Assembly: GCA_017447625.1 (NCBI GenBank)
Contig: JAFSNB010000017.1
Span: 1 to 52,854, forward strand
Length of the DNA: 52,854 bases
Source: Bacteroidaceae bacterium
GTDB lineage: Bacteria > Bacteroidota > Bacteroidia > Bacteroidales > Bacteroidaceae
Reading direction: 5' to 3'
Shown: in pieces, positions 23,910 through 33,178 of the stretch
Layout: the number at the start of each line of letters is the position of its first letter
How positions within the stretch are numbered: the stretch's first letter is position 1
Translations under genes and position numbers: made by a program
Notes under the pieces: model-generated
The model's input: only the letters and a program-made list of their open reading frames with translations
Told to the model about the DNA's origin: nothing
Database searches by the model: none

Positions 23910-26900
23910 TTATTTATAAATAATGATTTTCTGTGTCTTGGATACCTCTTCGCTCTTGTCGCTCTTCACACGTGCGCGGTAGAGATATATGCCGGCGCCG
24001 AGCGGGAAGCCTGTGCTGGTGCAGAGTCCCCAAGGCACGGCGTAGGTGCCGGTTGAGGAAGCTCCGGAGGCTGTGTGCGTCCAAAGCAGATGGCCAGAGA
24101 AGTCGAACACCTCGAGGGTGAACGTACACTCGCTGCCCGGGCGGTCGTAAGAGAGGATAAATGAGGTTATTGTCGAAGCGGGATTCTGAGTGGCTGCGAG
24201 CTGCAGGATGCTGACTGGCAGCTTTGAATCTACGCGGAAACGCAGGGTGGTCGTGGAAGTGTTATTCAGGTTATCCCAGGCGCGGAAGCGCAGGGTGTGT
24301 TCGCCGTCGGTGAGCATCGGGATAGAGAAGGCCACTGTGCCACGGGTGTAGTCACCGAAATCCGCTGTGAAATAGTCGTTCAGGTTATAAGTCATCGAGG
24401 CGGAGTTGTCTATAATCAGCTCGAGGTCGTGACCGAGGCCGTTGCCGTCGGCGTTTATGCCGCTCTCGTCCTCAAGTCGAGCCACGAAATAAGGCGTGGA
24501 GCTCACGATGTCGCCGTCGGTGAAGTTCTCGTCTGTAAGCCAGGCGGTGATTGAAGGACCTGTTTTATCGCTGAGCGAAGGCTCTGTGCCGCCAATGAGG
24601 AAGATGTCTGCATAGCCATTGGCCTCGGTGTGTCCGTCGCTGCTTATAGCATAGAACTGCAATCTGCCGAAGTCATCCGAGTAGTTAATGTCAATTGGCA
24701 CGGGGCAGTTGATCGAGAAGCGTCCGGCACGTATGCTGTCAGAGCCGTTGTACAGGATCTTGTTGTAGGCGTTGAACTTGAAGGTGCTGTCGGCATTTGC
24801 CTGATTGTAGCAGGTGACATAATTCTGGCTGTCATAAAGACGGGCAGAGAGGATGCCGTCGAAGTCGTTGATCGGAGTTCCGTCGGCTGCATTTACGTGA
24901 CCGCTGAAACGAGCCTTGCCGCCAGCGTGAAGAGTGAATCCGTCGGGCAGGGCGTTCAGGGCGATGCCGTTTATGGAGTCGAGCACCACGGTGTTCGGAG
25001 CGGTGTTGAAGGAGAGGGCGGGGTCGCCGAGCAGCACGAACTGCAATTTATTTTCGGCGTTCACATCGCGCCCGTTGGTGATAACGTTTACTTTTGCCAT
25101 GCGCACGGCGTCGCCCACTCGGGCCCAGCGGCCGCTCTCGTCACGTCCATAGAGAGCACGGCTGAAGGCGCGGTTCATCAGCAGGTTGCTGCCTGCATAC
25201 ACGGTGCGGGTAGTTCCGAAGAAGGCAATGGCTCCTCCGTTGGGGTTCAGAACGGCAGTCTCGCCCAGGTTGTCCTGAGTGCCGTCGAAGGGCTGAATGT
25301 CGCAGGCTGCGGTTACCCACAACGGTATGCGCGGCGAAGAGAACTCAGCGAAGTCATTAAGCTGCAGGACAAACTCATGCGAGAGGCAGTAGGTGCCGCC
25401 GTGACCGGTATAGTTCATTACCAGCGCGCCCTCTTCCATCTGGTTCTTGATGATTTTCTCCACCTGCGGATAGCGGTTGCCGTTGGCCAGAGTCTCGCGT
25501 TTGTAGGCGTCCCACATCACTTTGCGGACTTCCAAGCTGGGGTAGTTCACAGAAATCAGGTTGGCAACATCGTCGGCTTTCAGCATGTGATCGTTATTGT
25601 CACCGTCGTCGCCCATTATGCACACGACGTTGCGCCAGGCTCCGGCTTCGCTCTTCTCCATGTAGGCGATGGTCTTATCAACCATTATCTTGGCTTCGGA
25701 AACAGAGCGCACGGGGAAGCGGCCGACGCCGATGTCGGTCTTGTCATTGGTCAGATTGCCGCCCTCGCCATCGTCCAAGAGTCCGAAATACTCTTCCATG
25801 ACGTAACTGCGGGTGTCGCTGACGGAGTTCTGGCTCTCGAAGCAGAGCAGGAAATTGTCGGGATTATAGCTCAGCCAGGCGGGGGTTACCATTCGATTGT
25901 CCCAGGCGCCGTCGCCAAAGAGCAACAGATAACGCGGTGAAACGCCCTCCTCGCCTGCGCGGTCGTAGAGCATCTTCAAGAGCAGACGATAGGCCGTGGC
26001 ATCGGGTGTGCCGGAAGAGAATTCGTTGTAAGCCTGATCTGCACGAACCACAGCCACGCTCAGCCCGTCGATGGAGCGGTGGGCTTCTGCGAGGCGCTCT
26101 GCCTGTGTGTCGAAGATGCCCGATGCGGGAGTGATAATGACCATATCTATGGAATCCAGGGCGTGCAGGTCCTGATTCTCTATTGTCTGTCCAAGTGTCG
26201 GTGATGGATAGTCAGCTGCGGCATCGAAGATGGCATATCGGCGGTCGGCAGCGACATAATCCAGCGGCACCTCATAAAGATGATGTACGGTGCCGGAGCC
26301 GTCTGTGCTGTCGCGCTGTGTGCCGGGGATATTCACAGCCGGAGTGTTCTGGGTGTCGAGGAGCCAGCACTGGGGGCGCATACCATCGGCATACTCGATA
26401 CAGAGCTGCTGAGCTACGGAGTCGGCAGGCATATAGACCTCGATGTACGGGTGTGCGGCGCTGAGACGCAGGCTGCCGGTATATGCCATCTCGAAATAAT
26501 TCAAACGGGCGTGGGTGGCGGCTGTGGTGGTGAAACGTATGGTGTTGGTTGCCAAAGCCGGCAGGTCGCTATCGTTGTGTGAGTGGGTTATGATCGAAGC
26601 CTTAGTGTAGTCGTCTGGCATACTGGAAATGTTGAACGTACCGAGCGATGTGCCGTTTACGGTGGGTGTCACCTGCGTCTGCTCGTTGGCTGAGAACGAG
26701 AATGTGAAAGTGGCAGTAGCCGATTCAGGCAGTTCGCTTACTGCCTTGAGAGAGTAGTTCTTGGCGTTGCCGCTGTAATAGTCATAATTCTCGAAGAACT
26801 GGCGTCCGCCGTGATACCAGGAATAAGCCTGCGGATTGTGAACCAAGTAGGCTGTGTAGGTGCTGAGGACAGTTGTGCTGTCGTTTGTTCCGGTCGGAGA

Positions 26901-27743
26901 AACGCTCTCGACATCCTCAGCCGGAGAGTCTTCCTCAGTTACGAAATAGGTGGCTTTGAGTGCATAGTGGTTCACCACGTGATGGCCACCACGCCATGTA
27001 ACAAGTCCGTTGGCGTGGAAGAGGAAGCGATCGGACAGGCGCAGAGTACTCACGGGCAGCAGGTCGTCTGCGTGTGTGTCTTCGCCCACAACTTCGGGCA
27101 GCAGATGTCCGCCCTGGCCGTAGATACGGCAGTTGGCGGGTGTCGAGAAGCCCATACTACGCAGGTCGTTGTCGGTAAGCTGATATATGCCGTCCTCGGT
27201 GATGCTGATTGTCACCCAGCGGCCAGAGGCGAGAACAGAGTGGGAGCGGCCCCCCCTACTGCCCCCGAGACCAAGGCCCCCCTGTTCGCCCCCCGAGGGG
27301 GGCACAATAGCCTTGCCCAAAAGTATCGAAGGCTTCTTGGCTTTGGCCTTCGGGTGGGCCGTGATAACAATCTTTCCTGAAATCAACTTCTGATAAGTCT
27401 TCCCTGTGCGGACGATAGGCACGAAAGCGATATCCAACATCCCTTGGCGGCGACTGACACCCACGGTGGCACTTATCTCCAACGTGTCAGCAATCTCCGA
27501 GGCAAAACGGAGGTCGAGGACCTCACGCTCGCGCGCGCTGACAGGCTTCCACTCGGGAAACTCCACAGAAACGGTGTATGTGTTGCTGCGATAGTCGGTC
27601 TCCAACGGCACGACCTCTGTGTAGAGGGGCAGAACGGAGTCTATGGGCAGACGTTCCCAGTCTATGAATGTCAGGTCGCCCGTGTCGGCGGCAGCTGCGT
27701 TCATAGAGAGTAGGGCAAGAATTATAGAGAAGAGATATTTCAT
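23910..27743 (-). CDS. porU: Type IX secretion sortase PorU (C25 family)
   Basis: A 1277-residue protein with signal peptide (MKYLFSIILALLSMNAAAA). The gingipain-like C25 domain has its catalytic His near residue 781 (NYTGHGGTYC) and Cys near 814 (VTAACDIQPFDG). A C-terminal type A-like sorting domain ends KTQKIIIYK. PorU removes cargo CTDs and links cargo to A-LPS. I chose Met 27743, 5 bp after the FAH gene, over a longer frame inside that gene. Residues 147-166 (VPPSGGEQGGLGLGGSRGG) derive from a double GC-rich palindrome. Confidence 0.92.
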   Translation of the reverse strand: MKYLFSIILALLSMNAAAADTGDLTFIDWERLPIDSVLPLYTEVVPLETDYRSNTYTVSVEFPEWKPVSAREREVLDLRFASEIADTLEISATVGVSRRQGMLDIAFVPIVRTGKTYQKLISGKIVITAHPKAKAKKPSILLGKAIVPPSGGEQGGLGLGGSRGGRSHSVLASGRWVTISITEDGIYQLTDNDLRSMGFSTPANCRIYGQGGHLLPEVVGEDTHADDLLPVSTLRLSDRFLFHANGLVTWRGGHHVVNHYALKATYFVTEEDSPAEDVESVSPTGTNDSTTVLSTYTAYLVHNPQAYSWYHGGRQFFENYDYYSGNAKNYSLKAVSELPESATATFTFSFSANEQTQVTPTVNGTSLGTFNISSMPDDYTKASIITHSHNDSDLPALATNTIRFTTTAATHARLNYFEMAYTGSLRLSAAHPYIEVYMPADSVAQQLCIEYADGMRPQCWLLDTQNTPAVNIPGTQRDSTDGSGTVHHLYEVPLDYVAADRRYAIFDAAADYPSPTLGQTIENQDLHALDSIDMVIITPASGIFDTQAERLAEAHRSIDGLSVAVVRADQAYNEFSSGTPDATAYRLLLKMLYDRAGEEGVSPRYLLLFGDGAWDNRMVTPAWLSYNPDNFLLCFESQNSVSDTRSYVMEEYFGLLDDGEGGNLTNDKTDIGVGRFPVRSVSEAKIMVDKTIAYMEKSEAGAWRNVVCIMGDDGDNNDHMLKADDVANLISVNYPSLEVRKVMWDAYKRETLANGNRYPQVEKIIKNQMEEGALVMNYTGHGGTYCLSHEFVLQLNDFAEFSSPRIPLWVTAACDIQPFDGTQDNLGETAVLNPNGGAIAFFGTTRTVYAGSNLLMNRAFSRALYGRDESGRWARVGDAVRMAKVNVITNGRDVNAENKLQFVLLGDPALSFNTAPNTVVLDSINGIALNALPDGFTLHAGGKARFSGHVNAADGTPINDFDGILSARLYDSQNYVTCYNQANADSTFKFNAYNKILYNGSDSIRAGRFSINCPVPIDINYSDDFGRLQFYAISSDGHTEANGYADIFLIGGTEPSLSDKTGPSITAWLTDENFTDGDIVSSTPYFVARLEDESGINADGNGLGHDLELIIDNSASMTYNLNDYFTADFGDYTRGTVAFSIPMLTDGEHTLRFRAWDNLNNTSTTTLRFRVDSKLPVSILQLAATQNPASTITSFILSYDRPGSECTFTLEVFDFSGHLLWTHTASGASSTGTYAVPWGLCTSTGFPLGAGIYLYRARVKSDKSEEVSKTQKIIIYK
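27248..27303. repeat. GC-rich palindrome (half plus full copy) inside porU
   Basis: GGCCCCCCCTACTGCCCCCGAG (27248-27269) is a half copy almost identical to the epimerase copy; 27275-27303 is a full 29-bp copy ending CGAGGGGGGC. Both are translated in frame into a Gly/Pro-rich loop. Confidence 0.75.
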
Positions 27744-27748
27744 TTGTC

Positions 27749-28369
27749 TTATTTTACGTTGAAGGAAAGGAGTCGGCGCTCTTCGAGCCACCCGTCGAGA
27801 TGGTCGTCGATGTGGACTGGTCCTACGCCTGCCGGAGTTCCGGTGAATATCAAGTCGCCCGTGCGGAGAGTGAAGAAGCGGCTGATATAAGCCACCAGTT
27901 CATCTACAGAGTGAATCATGTCTGCGCTGTGTCCGCGCTGCACGGTCTGGCCGTTGATGTCCAGATGGAAATGCACATCTTGTATGCCGCCGGGCAGCTC
28001 GCTTACGGGGAGCCATTCGCCAATGGCCGCGCTGCCGTCGAAACCCTTGCAGATGTCCCAGGGAAGCCCTTTGGCCCGCAGCCGCTGCTGCAAGTCGCGT
28101 GCGGTGAAGTCTATTCCTACTGTTACCGCGTCGTAATAGCGGTGGGCGAACCGCACGGGAATACTGCGTCCAAGACGGCAGATGCGCACAACCAGTTCGG
28201 TCTCGTAATCGCACCTCTCCGTGAAATCGGGCAGGAAGAACGGCCGTCCGCGAGTGAGGAGAGCCGAGTCCGCCTTGGTGAAAATTACGGGGTCGTCTGT
28301 TATATATAACGCGCCTTCGAGCTCTTTATTGTGCTCGACGTAATTCATTCCTGTACCAAATATCTTCAT
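27749..28369 (-). CDS. Fumarylacetoacetate hydrolase family protein
   Basis: A 206-residue protein. IFTKADSALLTRGRPFFLPD, then DYETELVVRI (metal-binding E-x-E type region), GIDFTARDLQ and GDLIFTGTPAGVGPV match the FAH/HpcE family, which hydrolyses or decarboxylates acylpyruvates and related oxo-acids with Mg2+. Its exact substrate is not evident. It lies 5 bp before porU and is probably in its transcript. Confidence 0.88.
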   Translation of the reverse strand: MKIFGTGMNYVEHNKELEGALYITDDPVIFTKADSALLTRGRPFFLPDFTERCDYETELVVRICRLGRSIPVRFAHRYYDAVTVGIDFTARDLQQRLRAKGLPWDICKGFDGSAAIGEWLPVSELPGGIQDVHFHLDINGQTVQRGHSADMIHSVDELVAYISRFFTLRTGDLIFTGTPAGVGPVHIDDHLDGWLEERRLLSFNVK

Positions 28370-28401
28370 TTTAGTAAAAGACCCTCTATATTTACGATTT
28401 T

Positions 28402-28459
28402 GCGGCCTCTAAATCCCGAATAATCGTTTTATCGTTTAATCGAATAACCGAAAGGCCGC
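28402..28459. repeat. GCGGCC/GGCCGC-bounded AT-rich element
   Basis: A 58-bp unit with centre CCCGAATAATCG and TTTAATCGAATAACCG, close to the copies at 8768 and 49976. Confidence 0.75.
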
Positions 28460-28488
28460 TTAAACTTTTTCTCTTTTCTTTTTTCTCT

Positions 28489-28522
28489 CCCCTTATCCCC
28501 CGCCGGGGGATTACAGAGGGCC
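28489..28522. repeat. GC-rich palindrome at the 3' end of the CotH gene
   Basis: TATCCCCCGCCGGGGGATTACAGAGGGCC belongs to the palindrome family (quoted pattern: TATCCCCC, GCC, GGGGGATTA, GGGCC). Its edge touches the stop codon of the CotH gene at 28522. Confidence 0.65.
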
Positions 28523-30501
28523 TACCACCACCAGCCGCCTTGAATACTGAAACTTACTCTCACGTTTACGGCGGAGGCTGTGGCTGCGTGCCGGTATTGC
28601 ATAGTCACGGTGCAGTCATCGCAGCTCCAGCTGTTGTTCGGGTGGCAGCCGCAATGCCAAGAGAAGAGGTCGTTGCTCTCGAGATAAACGTATGGGTAGC
28701 CGCTATTGAAGTTCGTGGTGTTACCGTCGTCGTCGAACCAGGCGCCGTAGGTTCCAGCGGCTGTGTTGCTGCCCTCGGAGCCGTCGGCATTGAGGGGCAC
28801 GAGCGCGAGCGTTGCAGGGGTGAGCTCAGAGGCATCTGTACCGAGCAGGGCTGCGACCTCGTCTTTATCTATCTCAACCTTGAAGTTCTGACTGTAGCCG
28901 CCGGACTGCTGCATCGTATATGCCTTGGTTATTGTGCCGCTGATCTTGTAGCTTGTGGGCAGGTCGGGGATGTCGGGGTCTTCCCGCTCCTCGGGCAGGG
29001 GGATTACATCGATGAGCGAATTTATGTATGTGAGGCGGTTTTTCAGCCATTTCTTCATCTTGAGCCGCTCGTTCGAAGGCGTGAAACCGCTGATAGGCCA
29101 GCGTTTGTCCTCACGCCCCTGGGGCGATGTATAACTGCCGTCGGACAGTCTAATCGCGTCGTCCAACCCGTTGATATACAGCTGAGTCTCTGCCCACGGT
29201 TTTAGGAAAAGGCTGTCGGCATACGAGGCCCACTGTGTCTTGAACTGCTCCGTGAACTTGCGGTTCTGGAACAAATCGGAGAAGAAGTGGTTGAGCCCGC
29301 CGCGTGAGCCCGTGCGTTTGTACGGGTCAGTGCCGAGCAGCGAGGTCTGGTAACTGCGGAAATAGGTGTGGCCTGTGTACATGTCGCTCCAGCTGAAATC
29401 GAAGCCTGCATCCCAGTCCCACGCGGGCCCCCACGTCCATTTGCCGCCTTTGTCGCGGAAGAGGAAGAGGCTTCGTGGCGCCTCCAGTTCTACGTTGTAG
29501 GCCAGTTCCTGCAGTTGCAGCATGGCTATGAACGAAGGCAGATCCATCAGCGAGTCGGCGGCTGAGTAGCTGCCGTAGGATATGGCTTGTTCAAGACGGG
29601 CGAAGTCGGCTTTTATCGAATCCAGCTGCTCGCGTGTCAAGTCTTTCGGGTATTTCACACAAACGGGCAGGCGATAGACGGCCGACCAGAAGTTATCCCC
29701 GCTGTTCGGGCTCAGGTTCGGCCCGTCGTCAGCATCCAGCGTGAGCAGAATGCCCTGCTCCTCGTCGATATCCACGCGGTTCTTTCCCACCTCCACCTGC
29801 TCTGCCACCTGATAGAGGCCTCGGTATTCGCCGTTGATGAAGAGTTCGGCAAAGCGTATCGGTGTGGTGAAGGGCAGTCCCATGTAGTCGGCTGCCAGGG
29901 AGCAGTAGGTGTTCATCACTTTGGTCACGTCGCGCCAGTTGGCCAGCAGCACCCAGTCCTTGTTCTTGGCTATGCCGAGGAGTTTGTTGCCTGTGTCGAA
30001 TTTGATGCGGTAGGGCTTTTTCTCGTACCACTCCCACGTGCTGTTGCCGCGCCCGCGGATACGTCCCGAAACGCCGAGCTGCGGGTACTGACCGCGCGTG
30101 TCCACGGACACAAAACACGGTATGTAATTCTCCTTGGAAGTGATTTCGGCGCCGTCCTCGGTGGTCACATGGATAGCAAACACCTTGTATTTGTCGCGCC
30201 CCCAGTCGGCGAGCGAGTCCTCCACAGTGATACTGTCCAGCCCCACAGCCCAGTTCGCTGTGGCATAACCGGCGCGGAGATAGGGCACCTCGATCGTGCG
30301 CTGATCCTCGGTGCCGACAATCACGGTCTGGTGGTCATCGCTTACGGTCACGCCCGTAACGTTCCTGGTCGGAATCGGGAACGCCCAGGGGTAGCCGCCC
30401 TGACTCACATGCATCTGCATCCAGTCGGTCTGCGCCAAGACTAATGAGGGCAGGAGCGCCAAGAAACAGCCCAAAAGACACTTACAGTATATCTTTGCCA
30501 T
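28522..30501 (-). CDS. Exported CotH-kinase family protein with DUF4859-like tail
   Basis: A 659-residue protein with a signal peptide (CFLALLPSLVLAQ). GRIRGRGNSTWEWYEKKPYR, then LLANWRDVTKVMN and WTWGPAWDWDAGFDF match CotH, whose relatives are atypical protein kinases. Residues 510-650 resemble DUF4859 (a beta-domain with Trp/Cys-rich SWHCGCHPNNSWSCDDC). A short hydrophobic GGWWW ends the protein. In Bacteroidetes these are surface or periplasmic proteins of unclear substrate. Confidence 0.8.
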   Translation of the reverse strand: MAKIYCKCLLGCFLALLPSLVLAQTDWMQMHVSQGGYPWAFPIPTRNVTGVTVSDDHQTVIVGTEDQRTIEVPYLRAGYATANWAVGLDSITVEDSLADWGRDKYKVFAIHVTTEDGAEITSKENYIPCFVSVDTRGQYPQLGVSGRIRGRGNSTWEWYEKKPYRIKFDTGNKLLGIAKNKDWVLLANWRDVTKVMNTYCSLAADYMGLPFTTPIRFAELFINGEYRGLYQVAEQVEVGKNRVDIDEEQGILLTLDADDGPNLSPNSGDNFWSAVYRLPVCVKYPKDLTREQLDSIKADFARLEQAISYGSYSAADSLMDLPSFIAMLQLQELAYNVELEAPRSLFLFRDKGGKWTWGPAWDWDAGFDFSWSDMYTGHTYFRSYQTSLLGTDPYKRTGSRGGLNHFFSDLFQNRKFTEQFKTQWASYADSLFLKPWAETQLYINGLDDAIRLSDGSYTSPQGREDKRWPISGFTPSNERLKMKKWLKNRLTYINSLIDVIPLPEEREDPDIPDLPTSYKISGTITKAYTMQQSGGYSQNFKVEIDKDEVAALLGTDASELTPATLALVPLNADGSEGSNTAAGTYGAWFDDDGNTTNFNSGYPYVYLESNDLFSWHCGCHPNNSWSCDDCTVTMQYRHAATASAVNVRVSFSIQGGWWW

Positions 30502-30502
30502 G

Positions 30503-30556
30503 CTTAAACTTCTTAAACTCTTAAACTTCTTAAACTCTTAAACTTCTTAAACTCTT
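30503..30556. repeat. AAACTTCTT/AAACTCTT tandem tract upstream of the CotH gene
   Basis: At least six alternating 8- and 9-bp units (CTTAAACTTCTTAAACTC) of the same kind as the AAGAGGTTT tract. A possible -7 box TATTTTTG lies on the minus strand at 30574-30567, just upstream. Confidence 0.65.
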
Positions 30557-30621
30557 TATTTGCGCGCAAAAATACGAAAAAAACGCTTTACTGCGTTTTT
30601 CTTTACACATATTTAAGAAAA

Positions 30622-30656
30622 TAAGAAAAAGGGGCCGTGCCACGTGGCACAGCCCC
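30622..30656 (-). terminator. Rho-independent terminator after tsf
   Basis: Stem GGGGCCGTGCCAC / GTGGCACAGCCCC (30631-30656) with one mismatch, then TTTTTCTTAT on the minus strand, 50 bp beyond the tsf stop. Confidence 0.85.
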
Positions 30657-30705
30657 ATAGGGATTCTTGTATCTTTAAGTCCTTACTGACCTAAAGTATA
30701 ACCTA

Positions 30706-31701
30706 TTACTCAGCGCGGAGAGTGAAGCGCTTGAAGGCGGTAACGGTGAGACCCTTCTCCACCTCGTTGAGGTACTGAGCAACGGTCTTGGTCTTGTCCC
30801 AGATGTATTCCTGGTCGAGGAGGCAGACCTCCTTGAGGAACTTCTTGAGACGGCCCTGAGCGATGTTCTGAATCATCTGCTCGGGCAGGCTTGCAGCCTT
30901 CTCCTCGCTCACCTTGGCGATGATCTCCTTGGCGCGGGCAACGTCCTCAGCTGTGATCCAGCCCTTGGTCATGTTGCTCTCCATGTGATCCTCGCTATCC
31001 ACGTGTGCGGGGTTGATGCCAGCCTTCTTCAGAGCTGCCTCAACAGCCTTGTGAACCTGCTCTTCCTTGGTCTTCTCGATAGCTACGCGCAGCTCGGCGT
31101 CCTTAGTCTCCTGAGGAACGCTGCTCTCGTCGATAGCGACGGGGCTTGCGCTGGCCACCTGCATAGCGATGTTCTTGCCCACGGTAGCGTCTGCAACCTT
31201 CTGGCTCAGAGCAACCATAGTGCAGAGCACGTTCTTCTGCTGGTGGTTGTAGATGGAGATCTCCTCACCCTCTATGGTGCTGTAACCGTCCAGCTCCATC
31301 TTTTCACCGGTGATACCGCTACGTGCAACAACTGCATCCTGCACGGTGCCTTCGCCCATGGGCAGAGCCTTCACCTCGTCGAGAGTCTTGCAACGAGCAG
31401 CCACAGCTGCGTCGAGAATCTCCTGAGTAAGCTTCACGAAGTCAGCGTTGTTAGCCACGAAGTCGGTCTCGCACTTGAGGGCAATCATTGCGGCAAATGT
31501 GCCGTCAACCTTCACCAGTACGCAACCTTCAGCTGCCTCGCGGTCGCTGCGCTTTGCAGCCACAGCCTGACCCTTCTTGCGGATAATCTCGATAGCGGGA
31601 TCAATCTCACCGCCGGTCTCTTCGAGTGCTTTCTTACAATCTGCCAGACCTGCGCCAGTCATTTCGCGCAGTTTCTGGATATCTTTGATAGATACTGCCA
31701 T
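30706..31701 (-). CDS. tsf: Elongation factor Ts
   Basis: A 331-residue protein with MTGAGLADCKKALEETGG, IIRKKGQAVAAKRSDREAAE and LKCETDFVANN, which are invariant-type EF-Ts motifs that contact EF-Tu. It exchanges GDP for GTP on EF-Tu. The length is normal for Bacteroidetes, which have a longer core than Escherichia coli. It is the last gene of the rplM-rpsI-rpsB-tsf block. Confidence 0.97.
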   Translation of the reverse strand: MAVSIKDIQKLREMTGAGLADCKKALEETGGEIDPAIEIIRKKGQAVAAKRSDREAAEGCVLVKVDGTFAAMIALKCETDFVANNADFVKLTQEILDAAVAARCKTLDEVKALPMGEGTVQDAVVARSGITGEKMELDGYSTIEGEEISIYNHQQKNVLCTMVALSQKVADATVGKNIAMQVASASPVAIDESSVPQETKDAELRVAIEKTKEEQVHKAVEAALKKAGINPAHVDSEDHMESNMTKGWITAEDVARAKEIIAKVSEEKAASLPEQMIQNIAQGRLKKFLKEVCLLDQEYIWDKTKTVAQYLNEVEKGLTVTAFKRFTLRAE

Positions 31702-31722
31702 TTGGTAGTTTAATGTTTAAAG

Positions 31723-31754
31723 GGCCCCCGTGTCCCCCCAAGGGGGGAGGTAGG
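31723..31754. repeat. GC-rich palindrome between rpsB and tsf
   Basis: GGGCCCCCGTGT, CCCCCC, AA, GGGGGGAGGTAGGG; an intergenic copy of the palindrome family. Confidence 0.7.
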
Positions 31755-31780
31755 GCTTGGGGTTTAATGATTATGGTTTA

Positions 31781-32596
31781 TTAGTCTTCGGCGGGAGCTT
31801 CAGCGGCCTCTTCAGCTGCTTCTTCAGCCTCTTCTTCCTCCTCGTCCTCAACGCGAGCGCTCTTTGCACCGCCATCCTTGGCAGCGGTCTCAGCGTCAAC
31901 GCGCTCAGCCTTGCGCTCTTCCAGACCTTCAGCGATGGCACCGCAGCAAGCGTCCAGGATAACCTCGATGCTCTTGGTGGCGTCGTCGTTAGCGGGGATT
32001 ACGAAGTCCACGTTGTCGGGATCAGAGTTGGTATCAACGATAGCGAACACGGGGATGCCCAGACGGTTAGCCTCGCGCACGGCAATCTGCTCCTTCAGCA
32101 CGTCAACCACGAAGAGAGCTGACGGCAGACGGGTCAGGTCTGCGATGCTGCCGAGGTTCTTCTCCAGCTTTGCACGCTGACGTGTGATTTGGAGAATCTC
32201 GCGCTTAGAGAGGTTAGCGTATGTGCCGTCGGCGGTGAGCTTGTCGATCTGAGCCATCTTCTTCACAGCCTTGCGGATAGTGGGGAAGTTGGTGAGCATA
32301 CCGCCCGGCCATCGCTCGATAACGTATGGCATATTGATGGAAGTAGCCTTCTCAGCCACAACCTGTTTGGCCTGCTTTTTGGTAGCAACAAATAAAATCT
32401 TGCGGCCGCTCTTGGCGATGTTCTTCAGAGCCTCTGCAGCCTCGTCGATCTTCACAACAGTCTTGTGGAGGTCGAGGATATGAATGCCATTTTTCTCCAT
32501 GAAGATGTAAGGAGCCATGGCGGGGTTCCACTTGCGCTTGAGGTGACCGAAATGACAACCGGCCTCAAGGAGTGTGTCGAAATTTGTTCTTGACAT
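31781..32596 (-). CDS. rpsB: 30S ribosomal protein S2
   Basis: A 271-residue protein. LLEAGCHFGHLKRKWNPAM, IHILDLHKTV, RWPGGMLTNFPTIRK and VVDVLKEQIAVREANRLGIP are S2 signatures. The C-terminal tail is acidic and Glu/Ala-rich (about 25 residues), typical of the phylum. Confidence 0.97.
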   Translation of the reverse strand: MSRTNFDTLLEAGCHFGHLKRKWNPAMAPYIFMEKNGIHILDLHKTVVKIDEAAEALKNIAKSGRKILFVATKKQAKQVVAEKATSINMPYVIERWPGGMLTNFPTIRKAVKKMAQIDKLTADGTYANLSKREILQITRQRAKLEKNLGSIADLTRLPSALFVVDVLKEQIAVREANRLGIPVFAIVDTNSDPDNVDFVIPANDDATKSIEVILDACCGAIAEGLEERKAERVDAETAAKDGGAKSARVEDEEEEEAEEAAEEAAEAPAED

Positions 32597-32647
32597 AAAT
32601 GTGTTTAATTTAATTTGTTTACTTTCTTTTTGGTTAATCTAACCAAC

Positions 32648-32676
32648 CGCAGAGTAACTGACTGGAGGTCTCTGCG
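32648..32676 (-). promoter_or_regulatory. Possible hairpin in the rpsB leader
   Basis: CGCAGAG (32648-32654) and CTCTGCG (32670-32676) form a perfect 7-bp stem with a 15-nt loop about 50 nt upstream of rpsB. The rest of the 189-bp spacer (to 32785) is AATTCATAATT-type repeat. Autoregulation by S2 is possible but only inferred. Confidence 0.3.
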
Positions 32677-32785
32677 ATTTAGATACTAAACTTCCGTTAA
32701 TTCATAATCCAATAATTCATAATTCATAATTTTAAGCCGCCGAAGCCCAATTATGCATTGTGAATTGAGAATTATGCATTGAATA

Positions 32786-33172
32786 TCAGCGCTTGCTGAA
32801 CTGGAAGCGACGACGTGCCTTGGGCTGACCGGGCTTCTTGCGCTCAACAGCGCGCGGATCGCGGGTCATGAAGCCTTCTGCACGAAGGGCCTTCTTGTCC
32901 TCAGCATTGATTTTCACGAGTGCGCGGGCGATAGCGAGGCGGAGAGCCTGACTCTGGCCGGTGAAGCCACCTCCGTAGAGGTTCACCTTGATATCGTACT
33001 TCTCAGCCACGTCAAGGAGGTTGAGGGGCTGCTTAACCACGAACTGCAGGATTGAGCTGGGGAAGTATTCGGTAAGATCCTTCTTGTTGATGGTAATCTT
33101 ACCCTGGCCCTCTGTCACATAAACTCGGGCAACGGCGCTCTTGCGGCGTCCTAATGCATTTACAACTGCCAT
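32786..33172 (-). CDS. rpsI: 30S ribosomal protein S9
   Basis: A 128-residue protein: NALGRRKSAVARVYV, GGGFTGQSQALRLAIARALV and the basic C-terminal PGQPKARRRFQFSKR that reaches the P-site tRNA. It follows rplM by 6 bp. Confidence 0.98.
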   Translation of the reverse strand: MAVVNALGRRKSAVARVYVTEGQGKITINKKDLTEYFPSSILQFVVKQPLNLLDVAEKYDIKVNLYGGGFTGQSQALRLAIARALVKINAEDKKALRAEGFMTRDPRAVERKKPGQPKARRRFQFSKR

Positions 33173-33178
33173 TTCTGT

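Noticed and set aside
24630-25940. 436-codon plus-strand frame opposite porU
   Set aside because: It is a shadow of the C25 protease gene with no motif or promoter.
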